From: Rossellomorea marisflavi
GTDB lineage: Bacteria > Bacillota > Bacilli > Bacillales > Bacillaceae_B
NCBI RefSeq assembly: GCF_022170785.1
Contig: NZ_CP081870.1
Coordinates: forward strand, 4,030,001 to 4,094,000
DNA: 64,000 bases
Direction of reading: 5' to 3'
Shown: positions 1 through 8,802 of the stretch, piece after piece
Layout: each line of letters begins with the position of its first letter
How positions within the stretch are numbered: the first letter of the stretch is position 1
The notes under the pieces: model-generated
The model's database searches: none
What the model saw: only the letters and a program-made list of their open reading frames with translations
What the model was told of the DNA's origin: nothing
Position numbers and translations under genes: made by a program

Positions 1-576
1 CCTTTTTTCCGAAGGAGTCCGGATCCCTTCGTTTCTTTTCACTCTTTGGTAGGACTCAGGATCTTTTTCTACACTTTCGGTTCACGATTCTTTTCAACTT
101 CGTTATATTACAAAATGAACATGTCACTCTAGGTTATAAGTTTCATTCTTTCTCGCATTCTTTTACCTACATTAGCCGTCTGGGACTGTGTGCCTTCTGC
201 TGTCTGTGATCAGTATGGAACACCAATATGCTCTTCTTTATAAACAATAAAACTTCCTTCTTGGCGAGGGAAGTTTTGGACTATTTGGGTCGGTGTACGG
301 ACTTTTCCACAAAGGGTTTGGGGGTCGGTGCAAGGCCTGAAATCCAGATAGCCCAGCCGTCTGGAATCGGCATTGATTTGTCTTTTTTAGACGGTTTTTC
401 TACCTTTGACACAATACCGTTCCATACGATACTCTTTTCGGCTTTGTTTTGCAAGGGAGGTTCACCCAAGCAACGAAACTAGCAGACCAGAATTTTTTTA
501 GCATATTCGTATAAAAATGCCCGGAGCTGTCAATGATGATATCAACGACATATTATTATATGGGGGTTGAGAGGAA
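1..576. other. Leader region before rsfA, no convincing gene
   Basis: No well-supported gene is visible. A minus-strand open frame at 281-469 (TTG start, 62 codons, or an internal TTG at 454 preceded by GGGTGA) has plausible codon use. It is followed on its own strand by a hairpin at about 248-277 (AAACTTCC pairing with GGAAGTTT). It could be a tiny gene or a gene remnant, but I do not recognise the peptide. The plus-strand frame at 228-482 is its shadow. The 90 bases before rsfA are AT-rich and probably hold its promoter. Confidence 0.3.
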
Positions 577-1323
577 ATGACAGTTAAATCAAGACAAGAT
601 GCCTGGACCGAAGAAAATGATCTTTTATTGGCAGAAACCGTTCTTCGTCATGTGCGGGAGGGAAGCACTCAGCTTAATGCTTTCGAAGAAGTAGGAGATC
701 AATTGAATCGTACGTCGGCAGCATGTGGATTCCGTTGGAACGCAGTTGTCCGCCATCAGTATGAGAAAGCTCTTCAACTAGCAAAAAAACAAAGAAAGCA
801 ACGTCACCGTATCCTGGGGAAAGATCAGGGTGGGAAGAAGAAGCTATTGTATCAGCCGCCTACACCTTCGTTCGATGATCTGGATGCTATGTCTCTATCA
901 ATGCCGGAGGATGATGTTCCCTTCTCCCTTGATGAGTTCACCCATAAGCCACAGGTAGAAGAAGCAGGACAGCCGGAACCGGTACATGAAGCAGTGCCTG
1001 TTGCCTCTAAAGGCGAGATGAGCATCGAGAAGGTCATTTCGTTCCTGCAGCAATACGCCCTTTCCAATTCTGATGTGTATAAGATCGAGAATCAACGTTT
1101 GAAGGGTGAAATCCATGAACTCAGGAAAGAAAATGAGGCATTGGCTAAAAAGGTGAATGAGCTGGAGAATAACACGGTGACCATGCAGGAAGATTATGAA
1201 ACCCTCATGCAGATCATGAACCGGGCACGAAAGCTGGTCCTGTTCGATGAAGATGAGGCTGCAAAATCACCGCGCTTCAAAATGGATCGCAACGGCAATC
1301 TGGAAAAAGTGGCAGAAGGATGA
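577..1323 (+). CDS. rsfA: RsfA-family prespore-type transcriptional regulator
   Basis: A 248-residue protein. The N-terminal 75 residues form a Myb/SANT-like DNA-binding domain ([19 protein letters not shown], then a second helix pair with the [11 protein letters not shown] pattern) followed by a basic patch (KKQRKQRHR). Residues about 165-215 form a leucine-rich coiled coil, as in the RsfA/YlbO family. RsfA in Bacillus subtilis modulates SigF-dependent prespore genes; that role is transferred by homology. The start is chosen from GAGAGG upstream of ATG 577. Its place beside lipL, pta and hemQ matches the B. subtilis ywfN locus, so orthology is likely. Confidence 0.85.
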   Translation: MTVKSRQDAWTEENDLLLAETVLRHVREGSTQLNAFEEVGDQLNRTSAACGFRWNAVVRHQYEKALQLAKKQRKQRHRILGKDQGGKKKLLYQPPTPSFDDLDAMSLSMPEDDVPFSLDEFTHKPQVEEAGQPEPVHEAVPVASKGEMSIEKVISFLQQYALSNSDVYKIENQRLKGEIHELRKENEALAKKVNELENNTVTMQEDYETLMQIMNRARKLVLFDEDEAAKSPRFKMDRNGNLEKVAEG

Positions 1324-1326
1324 TAA

Positions 1327-1361
1327 AAGAGGGTGGCCCCGTCAATCGGGTCCACCCTCTT
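1327..1361. terminator. Bidirectional terminator between rsfA and lipL
   Basis: AAGAGGGTGG pairs with CCACCCTCTT around an inner CCCCG/CGGG stem. It lies between the convergent rsfA and lipL and overlaps the lipL stop codon. Confidence 0.8.
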
Positions 1362-2211
1362 ATTTCATTCCCAGTACCTTCGCATTCCTGTCCAAGACGC
1401 GCTCGTAGTACGCTTCATACATGGCGTATTCTTCTCCTTGGAGGGATGAATTGTAAAGCTGCCCGCTGAATGAGTGGAGAGACGTCAGGAACCTCATCAT
1501 CACATCCTGGACCGTGAGCTCGACCCCCAACAGTTCTGCAAGACTCGCCATGACGCTTGGGTTGATATCAGGGAAGGTGAATTTCGATGGTTCACCCTGC
1601 AACCCCACCTCATAGAAGCGGCGGATGAGCTCTGCCCGTTCCGATCCGCTTCCATTGACGCAAAGGTAGATCTGGACCGCCACTCCCCCGCGGATCCTGC
1701 GCTGGGAGATGCCGGCGAACTTCCGGTCGTTGATACTCAAATCATAGCCGCCAGGGCAGTAGGAGCGGGTGATCTCCTTCGCTTCGATCTGCTCGCTAAC
1801 TTCCGGGAACATCTCCTTGATGAGAAGCCACATGGCATCATACCCTCTGTTGATGTCGATTCCTTTCTCCGAATCTGGGAAGACGAGGGACAGGTTGAGT
1901 ACCCCTTCATCCAGGACGACTGCCAGGCCACCTGAGTTCCGGACAATATAGTGGTACCCTGCATCTTCAAGCACTTCAAGGGCTTCATCCAGAAATGGAA
2001 GCTTCGTGTCCTGGATGCCGAGGACCACGGTCTGGTGGTGGACCCACGAACGGGCAGTGGGGTCGGAGTCTCCTGAGCCGGTAACTGTGCATAGCGTATC
2101 ATCCATGGCGAACGACTGCAGGGCACCGAAGGTAGGTCCGAGGCTCGATTGATCAATCACCCTCCACCGGTCTTGGCGGAGGAGCTCATATACTTTATCT
2201 TTCTCCATCAT
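1360..2211 (-). CDS. lipL: Octanoyl-[GcvH]:protein N-octanoyltransferase LipL
   Basis: A 283-residue member of the lipoate ligase/octanoyltransferase fold. LipL moves octanoyl groups from GcvH to the E2 subunits of oxo-acid dehydrogenases in the Bacillus lipoate relay. The lipoyl-binding RNSGGLAV motif is at residues 91-98. A likely catalytic Cys152 sits in [10 protein letters not shown], the position of the acyl-thioester cysteine in LipL. The start at 2211 follows AAGGAG. Neighbours pta and rsfA match the B. subtilis ywfL locus. The related amidotransferase-type LipL is favoured over LplJ by length and synteny. Confidence 0.88.
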   Translation of the reverse strand: MMEKDKVYELLRQDRWRVIDQSSLGPTFGALQSFAMDDTLCTVTGSGDSDPTARSWVHHQTVVLGIQDTKLPFLDEALEVLEDAGYHYIVRNSGGLAVVLDEGVLNLSLVFPDSEKGIDINRGYDAMWLLIKEMFPEVSEQIEAKEITRSYCPGGYDLSINDRKFAGISQRRIRGGVAVQIYLCVNGSGSERAELIRRFYEVGLQGEPSKFTFPDINPSVMASLAELLGVELTVQDVMMRFLTSLHSFSGQLYNSSLQGEEYAMYEAYYERVLDRNAKVLGMK

Positions 2212-2270
2212 GTTTCTCCTTCGTGTATCTTCGATTTGTCCATTATAGCATAGCCCCTATAAAGCAAAAA

Positions 2271-2299
2271 AGACCGGTTCCCACCGTGGGAACCGGTCT
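2271..2299 (-). terminator. pta terminator
   Basis: A long stem (AGACCGGTTCCCAC with GTGGGAACCGGTCT), followed on the minus strand by a T-run, sits just after the pta stop. Confidence 0.8.
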
Positions 2300-2306
2300 A
2301 AAACTC

Positions 2307-3278
2307 TTACAGTGCTTGAGCTGCCGTGATGAGGGCAAGCTTGTACACGTCTTCTTCGTTACAACCGCGTGAAAGGTCGTTCACCGGTGCGTTCAATCCT
2401 TGAAGGATCGGCCCGACTGCTTCAAAGTTACCAAGGCGTTGAGCGATTTTGTATCCGATATTCCCTGCTTCAAGGCTTGGGAATACGAAGACGTTGGCAT
2501 TTCCTTGGATATCGGCACCTGGAGCCTTTTTCTCAGCAACAGAAGGAACAAATGCTGCATCGAATTGGAATTCTCCATCCACTGTGATGGAAGGTGCTTT
2601 TTCTTTTGCGATGGTTACGGCTTCAACCACTTTTTCTGTTTCAGGTGATTTAGCAGATCCTTTTGTCGAGAAGCTCAACATAGCAACACGAGGATCGATA
2701 TCGAACATTTCCGCTGTTTTTGCACTTTCGATGGCAATCTCAGCAAGGTCTTGGCTGTCAGGGGAAATATTGATTGCGCAATCTGCAAATACATATTTCT
2801 CTTCTTCACGTACCATGATGAAGACGCCGGACGTTTTGCGCACGCCTTCTTTTGTTTTGATGATCTGAAGGGCAGGGCGCACAGTGTCTGCTGTTGAATG
2901 AGCCGCTCCGCTTACAAGACCGTGAGCTTGTCCAGTGTATACAAGCATGGTTCCGAAGTAGTTTTCATCAAGAAGGATCTTTTTCGCGTCCTCTTCTGTT
3001 GCTTTGCCTTTGCGGCGTTCCACGAAAGATTTCACCAAATCGTCCATGCCTGCAAATGTTGAAGGATCAATGATTTCGCAACCTTCAAGCTTCACGTTCT
3101 GTTCATGTGCTTTCGCTTCGACCTGCTCTTTGTTTCCGATTACGATCGGCGTCAGTATGCCGTCTGCAGCAAGGCGGGAAGCGGCAGTAAGGATGCGCTC
3201 ATCAGTACCTTCAGGGAAAACGATCTTCAACTCTTTACCTTTTACTTTATCTGTCAATGTCGCAAATAAATTACTCAA
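2307..3278 (-). CDS. pta: Phosphate acetyltransferase
   Basis: A 323-residue phosphotransacetylase that interconverts acetyl-CoA and acetyl phosphate in overflow metabolism, paired elsewhere with acetate kinase. Family signatures run through the protein: an N-terminal KIVFPEGTDERILTAA block, the central GLVSGAAHSTADTVRPALQ segment and a C-terminal VFPSLEAGNIGYKIAQRLG block. Length matches the short, single-domain Bacillus enzyme. The start is TTG at 3278, eight bases after AAGGAGG. It has its own terminator. A cre-like site upstream at 3503 suggests CcpA activation as in B. subtilis, which is inference. Confidence 0.95.
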   Translation of the reverse strand: MSNLFATLTDKVKGKELKIVFPEGTDERILTAASRLAADGILTPIVIGNKEQVEAKAHEQNVKLEGCEIIDPSTFAGMDDLVKSFVERRKGKATEEDAKKILLDENYFGTMLVYTGQAHGLVSGAAHSTADTVRPALQIIKTKEGVRKTSGVFIMVREEEKYVFADCAINISPDSQDLAEIAIESAKTAEMFDIDPRVAMLSFSTKGSAKSPETEKVVEAVTIAKEKAPSITVDGEFQFDAAFVPSVAEKKAPGADIQGNANVFVFPSLEAGNIGYKIAQRLGNFEAVGPILQGLNAPVNDLSRGCNEEDVYKLALITAAQAL

Positions 3279-3502
3279 TAGAGGAACCTCCTTGATTTAT
3301 ACATATCCAATCTTAGAATACTCTTCTCATAGAGGAATTCAAGGGAAAGTCGATTTGGTATCGCTTCCACTATAAAATTCTTTGTTTTCAAAAAACGGTA
3401 CGCTATTTCTTTACCCGGGAATCTCTATGAATACTCATATAGTCTGTTCCCGCGTGTTTCCCTTTATCCCTGATTGTGCCATTTTTACGACATTCAAGTA
3501 TG

Positions 3503-3516
3503 GGTATGCGCTTTCA
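3503..3516 (-). promoter_or_regulatory. Candidate CcpA (cre) site upstream of pta
   Basis: Read on the pta strand the site is TGAAAGCGCATACC, 12 of 14 positions of the cre consensus TGWAANCGNTNWCA. B. subtilis pta is activated by CcpA from an upstream cre. It lies about 225 bases before the pta start, and also upstream of hemQ on the other side. Confidence 0.4.
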
Positions 3517-3570
3517 TTGGTGAAACTATGATATAGTAATGGATGGATATTGATTAAAGGAGTGATCAAG

Positions 3571-4317
3571 TTGGCAGAACCGGCACAAACACTGGATGGT
3601 TGGTATTCCCTTCATGATTTCCGGGCGATTGATTGGACGACATGGAAGATGCTCTCCAGCGAAGATCGTACAGAAGCCATTGCGGAATTCCAACGCTTTT
3701 TAGATAAGTTGAATAGCACACAGGATGCGAAGGAAGGCAGCCACGCCCTCTATTCGATCGTCGGACAGAAAGCTGATTTCATGCTGATGATCCTGCGTCC
3801 TACCATGGAAGAACTGAACGAGCTTGAGAACGAGTTCAACAAGCTGAAGATTGCTGAATTTACCGTTCCGACCTTCTCATATGTCTCAGTAGTCGAATTG
3901 GGTAACTACATGCCTTCAGAAGGCGATCCATATGATAACCCATATGTGAAAGAGCGTCTTTATCCAATCCTACCTAAAGCGAATCACGTTTGCTTCTATC
4001 CGATGGACAAGCGTCGCCAAGGAAACGATAACTGGTATATGCTTCCGATGGAAGACCGTCGCGATATGATGAGAAGTCACGGGATGATCGGCCGTCAATA
4101 TGCCGGCAAAGTGAAACAGATCATCACAGGCTCTGTCGGTTTCGACGACTACGAGTGGGGAGTCACACTATTTGCAGATGATGTCCTTCAATTCAAAAAG
4201 CTTGTATACGAAATGCGCTTTGATGAAGTCAGCGCACGGTACGGGGAATTCGGTGCTTTCTATGTAGGGAACCTCCTGCCTGAAGAAAAAATCGAAACGT
4301 TCCTGCATGTAAACTAA
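3571..4317 (+). CDS. hemQ: Coproheme decarboxylase HemQ (ChdC)
   Basis: A 248-residue chlorite-dismutase-fold enzyme that converts coproheme III to protoheme in the coproporphyrin-dependent haem pathway of Gram-positives. The N-terminal [17 protein letters not shown] block is a family hallmark. Tyr143 in CFYPMDK matches the catalytic tyrosine, and His170 in RSHGMIGR matches the proximal haem ligand. The start is taken as TTG 3571, after AAAGGAGTGATCAAG; an in-frame TTG at 3550 lacks a ribosome site. The position opposite pta matches B. subtilis ywfI. Confidence 0.93.
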   Translation: MAEPAQTLDGWYSLHDFRAIDWTTWKMLSSEDRTEAIAEFQRFLDKLNSTQDAKEGSHALYSIVGQKADFMLMILRPTMEELNELENEFNKLKIAEFTVPTFSYVSVVELGNYMPSEGDPYDNPYVKERLYPILPKANHVCFYPMDKRRQGNDNWYMLPMEDRRDMMRSHGMIGRQYAGKVKQIITGSVGFDDYEWGVTLFADDVLQFKKLVYEMRFDEVSARYGEFGAFYVGNLLPEEKIETFLHVN

Positions 4318-4320
4318 ATC

Positions 4321-4352
4321 AAACGCGTCCTGGAACCCAGGACGCGTTTTTT
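4321..4352 (+). terminator. hemQ terminator
   Basis: AACGCGTCCTGG and CCAGGACGCGTT form a perfect 12-bp stem followed by a T-run. Confidence 0.88.
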
Positions 4353-4397
4353 CATATGTAAGAAGCTCCCTCCTCCGATAAAAAAGGATTTTCATGA

Positions 4398-4424
4398 ATA
4401 ATCTCCTTTCTCCCCTCATAGAGT
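4398..4424 (+). promoter_or_regulatory. SigE-like sporulation promoter before gerQ
   Basis: ATA at 4398, then 16 bases, then CATAGAGT at 4417-4424 fits the mother-cell SigE pattern (ATA-N16-CATANNNT). gerQ is a mother-cell coat gene in B. subtilis, so the match is in context. Confidence 0.55.
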
Positions 4425-4530
4425 GAATTAGTGAGACAGTCAGGTACCGTAAGCTCCAAAACGGTCCGCAGAGTATAGGAATCAAGATGCTGATTGATGG
4501 GCATCTGGAGAATAAAGGGAGGTCAACGCG

Positions 4531-4980
4531 TTGTCTAATTATCCTAACTATGGGCAAGGACAAGGATACAACCAGTATAATCCGTATAGTCAGTATGGAG
4601 GCCAGCAGAGTCAAGGACAGAACTTCAATATGCCGCAAGCAGGGGGAAATTACATCCCTTCCCCGACAAATGCTCCGGCACCATCCTCACAGAATGTTCC
4701 CGGCATGCTTCCGATGGAAGAATCGTACATCGAGAACATCCTCCGATTGAACAAAGGAAAAGTTGCCACGGTCTATACCACATTTGAGAATAATAAAGAA
4801 TGGAATGCGAAAGTCTTCAAAGGAATCATTGAGGCTGCGGGGAGGGATCATCTCATACTCACCGATCCCCAGACCGGCATGCGCTACCTTATCCCGATGA
4901 TCTATTTGGATTACATCACGTTTGATGAAGAAATCGAGTATGAATATCCATATGCTCAAGGGTATACACCTCGAAGATAA
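4531..4980 (+). CDS. gerQ: Spore coat protein GerQ
   Basis: A 149-residue coat protein needed for placing the cortex-lytic enzyme CwlJ in the spore coat and cross-linked by transglutaminase in B. subtilis. The N-terminal 55 residues are low complexity, rich in Gln, Tyr, Gly and Asn. The conserved C-terminal domain (MEESYIENILRLNKGKV to about residue 140) matches GerQ. The start is TTG 4531 after GGGAGG. It is monocistronic, between the hemQ terminator and a bidirectional terminator, with a SigE-like promoter upstream. It faces ywdK as in B. subtilis. Confidence 0.92.
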   Translation: MSNYPNYGQGQGYNQYNPYSQYGGQQSQGQNFNMPQAGGNYIPSPTNAPAPSSQNVPGMLPMEESYIENILRLNKGKVATVYTTFENNKEWNAKVFKGIIEAAGRDHLILTDPQTGMRYLIPMIYLDYITFDEEIEYEYPYAQGYTPRR

Positions 4981-4981
4981 T

Positions 4982-5016
4982 GAAAAAGCCGTCATCCTCA
5001 GAGGGATGGCGGCTTT
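4982..5016. terminator. Bidirectional terminator between gerQ and ywdK
   Basis: AAAGCCGTCATCC and GGGATGGCGGCTTT pair across a short loop between two convergent genes. Confidence 0.75.
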
Positions 5017-5021
5017 CCGTT

Positions 5022-5393
5022 TTACAGATTTTTCGCGGCAAAAATGATCAGGAGCACCCACGCTGCAAGGAAGCTGACTCCTCCAAGTGGAGTGATGGCT
5101 CCGAGCACCTTGATTCCTGATAGACTCAAAACATACAGGCTTCCTGAGAACAGAATCGTTCCGATCAACATCAACCAACCCGACCATGATAAGAGTGAGC
5201 TTGGTGCAAGGTTCCCAAGCATGACCCCAATGATCAAGATTCCGATGGCATGGAACATCTGATATTGAACACCTGTATTCCAGGTCTCAATATATTTAGC
5301 GGAAATCTTTCCTTCAAGTGCATGGGCACCGAACGCACCAAGTGCCACCGATAAGAAAGCATTGATCGCTCCGATGATGATGAATGTCTTCAT
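5022..5393 (-). CDS. ywdK: DUF423 membrane protein YwdK
   Basis: A 123-residue integral membrane protein with four hydrophobic segments. The opening (IIGAINAFLSVALGAFGAHALEGKI) is the DUF423 signature, and the conserved MFHAIGILIIGV segment follows. The molecular function of the family is unknown. It is the last gene of a probable minus-strand operon ung, small Cys protein, ywdI, ywdK, matching the B. subtilis ywd order. Confidence 0.85.
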   Translation of the reverse strand: MKTFIIIGAINAFLSVALGAFGAHALEGKISAKYIETWNTGVQYQMFHAIGILIIGVMLGNLAPSSLLSWSGWLMLIGTILFSGSLYVLSLSGIKVLGAITPLGGVSFLAAWVLLIIFAAKNL

Positions 5394-5426
5394 TGCTCTT
5401 CGTCCTTTCTTCCATTGATGCTTTTA

Positions 5427-5711
5427 TTAGAAATCAAAAAGGGATGAACCATTTGCGCCATCATCCGTTTCCAGCGGCTCTTCCTTCTGGATGGTAACCG
5501 GCTTGGATATCGGCTCCGGCTGCGGGACATATTGAACGGCTGACTGCTGGAAGACCGCAGATGTTTCTCCTGACTGCTCTTCAAGGAGCAACTCGCACAT
5601 CGCCTTGATGGAATAGATGTGTTCCCGAATCTGGCTGGCCTTTTCTGCATTCTTTGCCTTCCCGATCTCCATCTCCATTTTCTTGATTAAAGACTGATGA
5701 GGGATATTCAT
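5427..5711 (-). CDS. ywdI: YwdI-family protein (DUF5327)
   Basis: A 94-residue soluble protein. The first 45 residues are a helical segment (IPHQSLIKKMEMEIGKAKNA, then ASQIREHIYSIKAMCELLL), typical of YwdI. The tail is Gln/Pro/Glu-rich and ends in SSLFDF. Function is unknown. It sits 33 bases upstream of ywdK, so co-transcription is likely. Assignment rests on the pattern and on synteny. Confidence 0.75.
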   Translation of the reverse strand: MNIPHQSLIKKMEMEIGKAKNAEKASQIREHIYSIKAMCELLLEEQSGETSAVFQQSAVQYVPQPEPISKPVTIQKEEPLETDDGANGSSLFDF

Positions 5712-5783
5712 GTTGTCGTACTCCTTTCAACATCCTCATGAATTCGTTTACCTACTCCATAATCCTAATTGTTCGTGATGAAA

Positions 5784-5978
5784 TTAGCAACTCGTCTGCC
5801 CCTTCCTTTTATCAACGAATTTTAAACATGGATGTCCTGAGGATTGGCGGACGACAGCCGAGGGCATCAACTTCGTTTTGAAGCCGTATCCCCTGCAGCC
5901 ACGCGGATGCGCCGGTTCCCAAGTTGTATAGAAATAGACGCATTGAAAACAGTTCACTTGAGTCGCCTTTGACTTCAT
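5784..5978 (-). CDS. Small cysteine-containing conserved protein
   Basis: A 64-residue protein starting at ATG 5978; a TTG 21 bases further upstream is the alternative. It has a CFQCVYFYTTWEPAHPRGCRG core and a later HPCLKF, so four cysteines that may bind metal. Such proteins sit next to ung in several Bacillus genomes and are sometimes labelled uracil-DNA glycosylase because of that position. It contains none of the Ung catalytic motifs, and I do not assign that activity. It lies between ung and ywdI on the same strand. Confidence 0.7.
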   Translation of the reverse strand: MKSKATQVNCFQCVYFYTTWEPAHPRGCRGYGFKTKLMPSAVVRQSSGHPCLKFVDKRKGQTSC

Positions 5979-6036
5979 TCCTCCACTTCCCTTTCTCAAT
6001 GTTCACAGAATTGTAAGGAACCCACTCCTCACAGGA

Positions 6037-6052
6037 TGTTCCACGTGAAACA
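6037..6052. other. parS: parS centromere site for Spo0J/ParB
   Basis: TGTTCCACGTGAAACA is an exact 16-of-16 match to the Bacillus parS consensus. It lies immediately after the ung stop codon (6055) and before the small Cys gene. Chromosomal parS sites cluster around oriC, where ParB loads and recruits condensin. This is the only full match I found in the window. Confidence 0.92.
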
Positions 6053-6054
6053 CG

Positions 6055-6720
6055 CTATTCAATACACCAATCGATTTCAGGGATATTGTGCTTTTTCAAG
6101 AACTGATTGGTCTTAGAGTAAGGTTTGCTTCCAAAGAACCCTCGATGTGCTGACAGCGGACTCGGATGAGGAGATTTAATGGTGAAATGGACGGATTGAT
6201 CAATCAGCTTTTCTTTTGATTGAGCAGGTTTCCCCCACAAGATGAATACGACGGGCTTTTCACGTTCATTCAACGTTTTGATCACATGATCCGTCAGACG
6301 CTCCCATCCTTTGTTCCGATGAGAGTGCGCTTCCCCGTCCCTCACCGTCAATACCGTATTCAAGAGGAGGACGCCCTCTTTTGCCCATTTCACCAACGAG
6401 CCATGTTCCGGCACAGGACAGCCGATGTCGCTTTCAAGTTCCTTGTACATATTCCGAAGGGACGGGGGAATCTTGACCCCTTTCTTCACAGAAAAGCTCA
6501 TGCCCTCTGCTTGATTCGGTCCATGATAAGGATCCTGCCCCAGCAGGACTACCTTGACGTCGTCATATGAAGTGTAGTGGAAGGCATTGAAGATATCGAA
6601 CATGGGCGGGTAGACCGTATGCTCGTCATATTCTTTCTTGAGCCACTCCCTAAGGGATTGGTAATAGTCCTTCTTCAACTCATCATCTAACAAATCGGCC
6701 CAGTCATTTTGAAAAATCAT
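6055..6720 (-). CDS. ung: Uracil-DNA glycosylase
   Basis: A 221-residue family-1 enzyme that removes uracil from DNA to start base excision repair. The water-activating motif GQDPYHGP is at residues 61-68 with catalytic Asp63. The C-terminal loop [16 protein letters not shown] carries His185. Length and motifs are complete. It heads the probable operon with the small Cys protein, ywdI and ywdK, and the parS site is directly behind its stop codon. Confidence 0.97.
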   Translation of the reverse strand: MIFQNDWADLLDDELKKDYYQSLREWLKKEYDEHTVYPPMFDIFNAFHYTSYDDVKVVLLGQDPYHGPNQAEGMSFSVKKGVKIPPSLRNMYKELESDIGCPVPEHGSLVKWAKEGVLLLNTVLTVRDGEAHSHRNKGWERLTDHVIKTLNEREKPVVFILWGKPAQSKEKLIDQSVHFTIKSPHPSPLSAHRGFFGSKPYSKTNQFLKKHNIPEIDWCIE

Positions 6721-6844
6721 GACAGACTCCTTTCCACTCTCTCAATTTGGTTATCTGCTCTTCTACTATAGCTTTATGGCAGAACACCTGTAAATCCACT
6801 ACTCCCTGCCAGTGGGGTTCATTTCTACGGACTGCCCCCCTGAC

Positions 6845-6869
6845 GTTTAACTCTATGTACAGCGGGAAC
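6845..6869 (+). promoter_or_regulatory. SigB general-stress promoter
   Basis: GTTTAA at 6845-6850, 13 bases, then GGGAAC at 6864-6869. This is a close match to the SigB consensus GTTTAA-N12-15-GGGWAW, 45 bases before the start of a stress-type gene. Confidence 0.8.
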
Positions 6870-6914
6870 AGTACACATAAGAAATCACAACTTTTTATTG
6901 GAGGGTATTCATTC

Positions 6915-7265
6915 ATGTACAAAGTACACACGGTAGAAAACGTAGTCGAAGCTAAAAGAGAAATTGAAATGCTGACCGGCCAAGGGTATACAAAGGACGA
7001 TATCTTCATATTTGCACATGATAAGAATCGTTCCCAGCATATCACCGATGGGACGGATACTGAATCGGTAGGACTTAAAGAACAAGGCGTATTCGACGCC
7101 ATCGGGAACCTGTTCCAAAAACGCGGAGACGAGCTGCGCTCCAAGATGAAAGCAGTCGGACTCAATCAGGCAGAAGCTGATACGTATGAGGAAGAACTTG
7201 ACAAGGGGAAATTAGTCATTGTCGCTTCCAAACACGGAGTCGATCATAACCAAGGCGTCCTCTAA
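6915..7265 (+). CDS. General stress protein of the YflT/17M type
   Basis: A 116-residue soluble protein. The opening (VHTVENVVEAKREIEMLTGQGYTKDDIFIFAHD, quoted here as a pattern around residues 4-36) fits the heat-induced stress protein YflT domain. The remainder is a charged helical region. The true start is ATG 6915 after GGAGGG; the frame stays open upstream without a ribosome site. An excellent SigB promoter lies upstream and a strong terminator follows, so it is a single-gene SigB stress unit. Biochemical role is unknown. Confidence 0.82.
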   Translation: MYKVHTVENVVEAKREIEMLTGQGYTKDDIFIFAHDKNRSQHITDGTDTESVGLKEQGVFDAIGNLFQKRGDELRSKMKAVGLNQAEADTYEEELDKGKLVIVASKHGVDHNQGVL

Positions 7266-7274
7266 ACCAGGAGA

Positions 7275-7308
7275 CGAAGAAGACACCGGCCACCGGTGTC
7301 TTCTTTCG
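7275..7308 (+). terminator. Terminator after the YflT-type gene
   Basis: AAGAAGACACCGG and CCGGTGTCTTCTT form a 13-bp stem with a three-base loop. Confidence 0.8.
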
Positions 7309-7408
7309 TATGTAATGAAAATGTACAATTTGATATTCCCTATGTGATAGTATATTCTTTAGTCAGACTTTTACATTTACACCCGCACTAATTAGGAGGA
7401 ATACTACG

Positions 7409-8218
7409 ATGACATTGAAAAAAACACTAACCATTGCTGGTTCTGATACAAGTGGGGGCGCAGGCATCCAGGCGGACCTGAAGACCTTCCAGGAGCACGG
7501 CGTTTACGGCATGACCGCCCTTACCACTGTCGTCACGATGGATCCTGCCGATCACTGGCACCACAACGTACATCCCCTTCCGGTAAGCACTTTGGAAGCT
7601 CAGCTTGAGACCGTCCTTTCTGTCGGCATCGATGCAATGAAAACCGGGATGCTCGGTACAGTGGAAGTCATCGAGCTTGCGGCAAAAAAAATCGATCAGT
7701 ACGGCTTGAATAAAGTTGTCATTGATCCGGTGATGGTCTGTAAAGGCGAAGATGAAGTTCTTCACCCCGAAACAACCGACGCTATGAGAGAGCATCTCCT
7801 TCAGCGCGCCACGGTAGTGACTCCCAATCTTTTCGAAGCTGGACAGCTTGCTCAGACCGGTCCAATCAAAACCATCGAAGGCATGAAAGAAGCCGCAAAG
7901 AAAATTCATGACCTCGGAGCGAAGAACGTAGTCATCAAAGGCGGAAAGCAGCTCGAGCACACAAAAGCCCTTGATCTCTTCTATGATGGAACGGACTTCA
8001 CCATCCTAGAAGAAGATAAAGTGGATACCACATACAACCACGGAGCAGGCTGCACATTCGCGGCTGCCATCACGGCGAATCTTGCCAATGGCCAGGATGT
8101 AAAAGAAGCTGTGACAAATGCAAAATCATTCGTAACAGCTGCCATTAAGCACGGATTTAAGTTGAACGAGTATGTAGGGCCTGTCATGCATGGCGCTTAC
8201 AATCGATTTGAAAAATAA
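7409..8218 (+). CDS. pdxK: Pyridoxine/HMP kinase (PdxK, ThiD-like)
   Basis: A 269-residue ribokinase-fold kinase. Motifs are [20 protein letters not shown] near the N-terminus, [10 protein letters not shown] in the middle and the anion-hole motif [12 protein letters not shown] near residue 210, with Gly-Ala-Gly-Cys in the catalytic loop. The family phosphorylates pyridoxal, pyridoxine or hydroxymethylpyrimidine. The match to B. subtilis PdxK and the ywd neighbourhood favour vitamin B6 salvage over thiamine synthesis. It is monocistronic with its own terminator. Confidence 0.85.
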   Translation: MTLKKTLTIAGSDTSGGAGIQADLKTFQEHGVYGMTALTTVVTMDPADHWHHNVHPLPVSTLEAQLETVLSVGIDAMKTGMLGTVEVIELAAKKIDQYGLNKVVIDPVMVCKGEDEVLHPETTDAMREHLLQRATVVTPNLFEAGQLAQTGPIKTIEGMKEAAKKIHDLGAKNVVIKGGKQLEHTKALDLFYDGTDFTILEEDKVDTTYNHGAGCTFAAAITANLANGQDVKEAVTNAKSFVTAAIKHGFKLNEYVGPVMHGAYNRFEK

Positions 8219-8229
8219 GAATCTCCCAA

Positions 8230-8276
8230 GGGACCGTTTTGAAGCTGTGAGCAGCATCAAGACGGTCTCTTTTTTG
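8230..8276 (+). terminator. pdxK terminator
   Basis: GACCGTTTTGAAGCTG pairs with CAGCATCAAGACGGTC, followed by a T-run. Confidence 0.75.
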
Positions 8277-8425
8277 TTCCATTAGCCCTTCATACGGATG
8301 CAGACGATTCTGGATGGGAATACTAGACTCCGCATATGCGGATTATCAAACAGAGTTTTCGCTTTCGGCCACTAAATTTAGTAAGATAGTACATAATGGT
8401 TTTTTCATTATGAGGAGGATATGAT

Positions 8426-8773
8426 ATGAAGCCTATTCAATTAGCGGATGTGCAAGGATTGATCAATCAGTTTGCACGTCAAGATATATATATACATCTA
8501 GAGACGACGAACGGTGCCTATGCATCCCACTTCAATGAGAATTTCTTCTCAGCAGGTGCCTACATCCGTAACGCCAAGGTCAATTACGAACATGGAAAAA
8601 TCGTCGGTGACGGTCCTTTCCGTGTCGGGTTGAAGCTGGAGATCGGCTGGATCTACGCCGAAGGCTTGACCCATTATGAACAAGATGAGGAAGGCAGGCT
8701 ACTGATGGCCGGACACGGAGCCGATGGAAAACTGGCCGTGGCCCTCGAGATCAGCCCTACCCCATTCAAGTAG
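8426..8773 (+). CDS. yojF: YojF-family protein (DUF1806)
   Basis: A 115-residue soluble protein starting after GAGGAGG. It follows the YojF pattern: an N-terminal LADVQGLINQFARQDIYIHLET block and a conserved NAKVNYEHGKIVGDGPFRVG core. Function is unknown. It lies 29 bases before the bacillithiol deacetylase gene, as in B. subtilis yojF-yojG, so the two are probably co-transcribed and YojF may have a thiol-related role. Confidence 0.85.
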   Translation: MKPIQLADVQGLINQFARQDIYIHLETTNGAYASHFNENFFSAGAYIRNAKVNYEHGKIVGDGPFRVGLKLEIGWIYAEGLTHYEQDEEGRLLMAGHGADGKLAVALEISPTPFK

Positions 8774-8802
8774 AACGATTTTTCGATAAAGGAGATTTCA
8801 AA

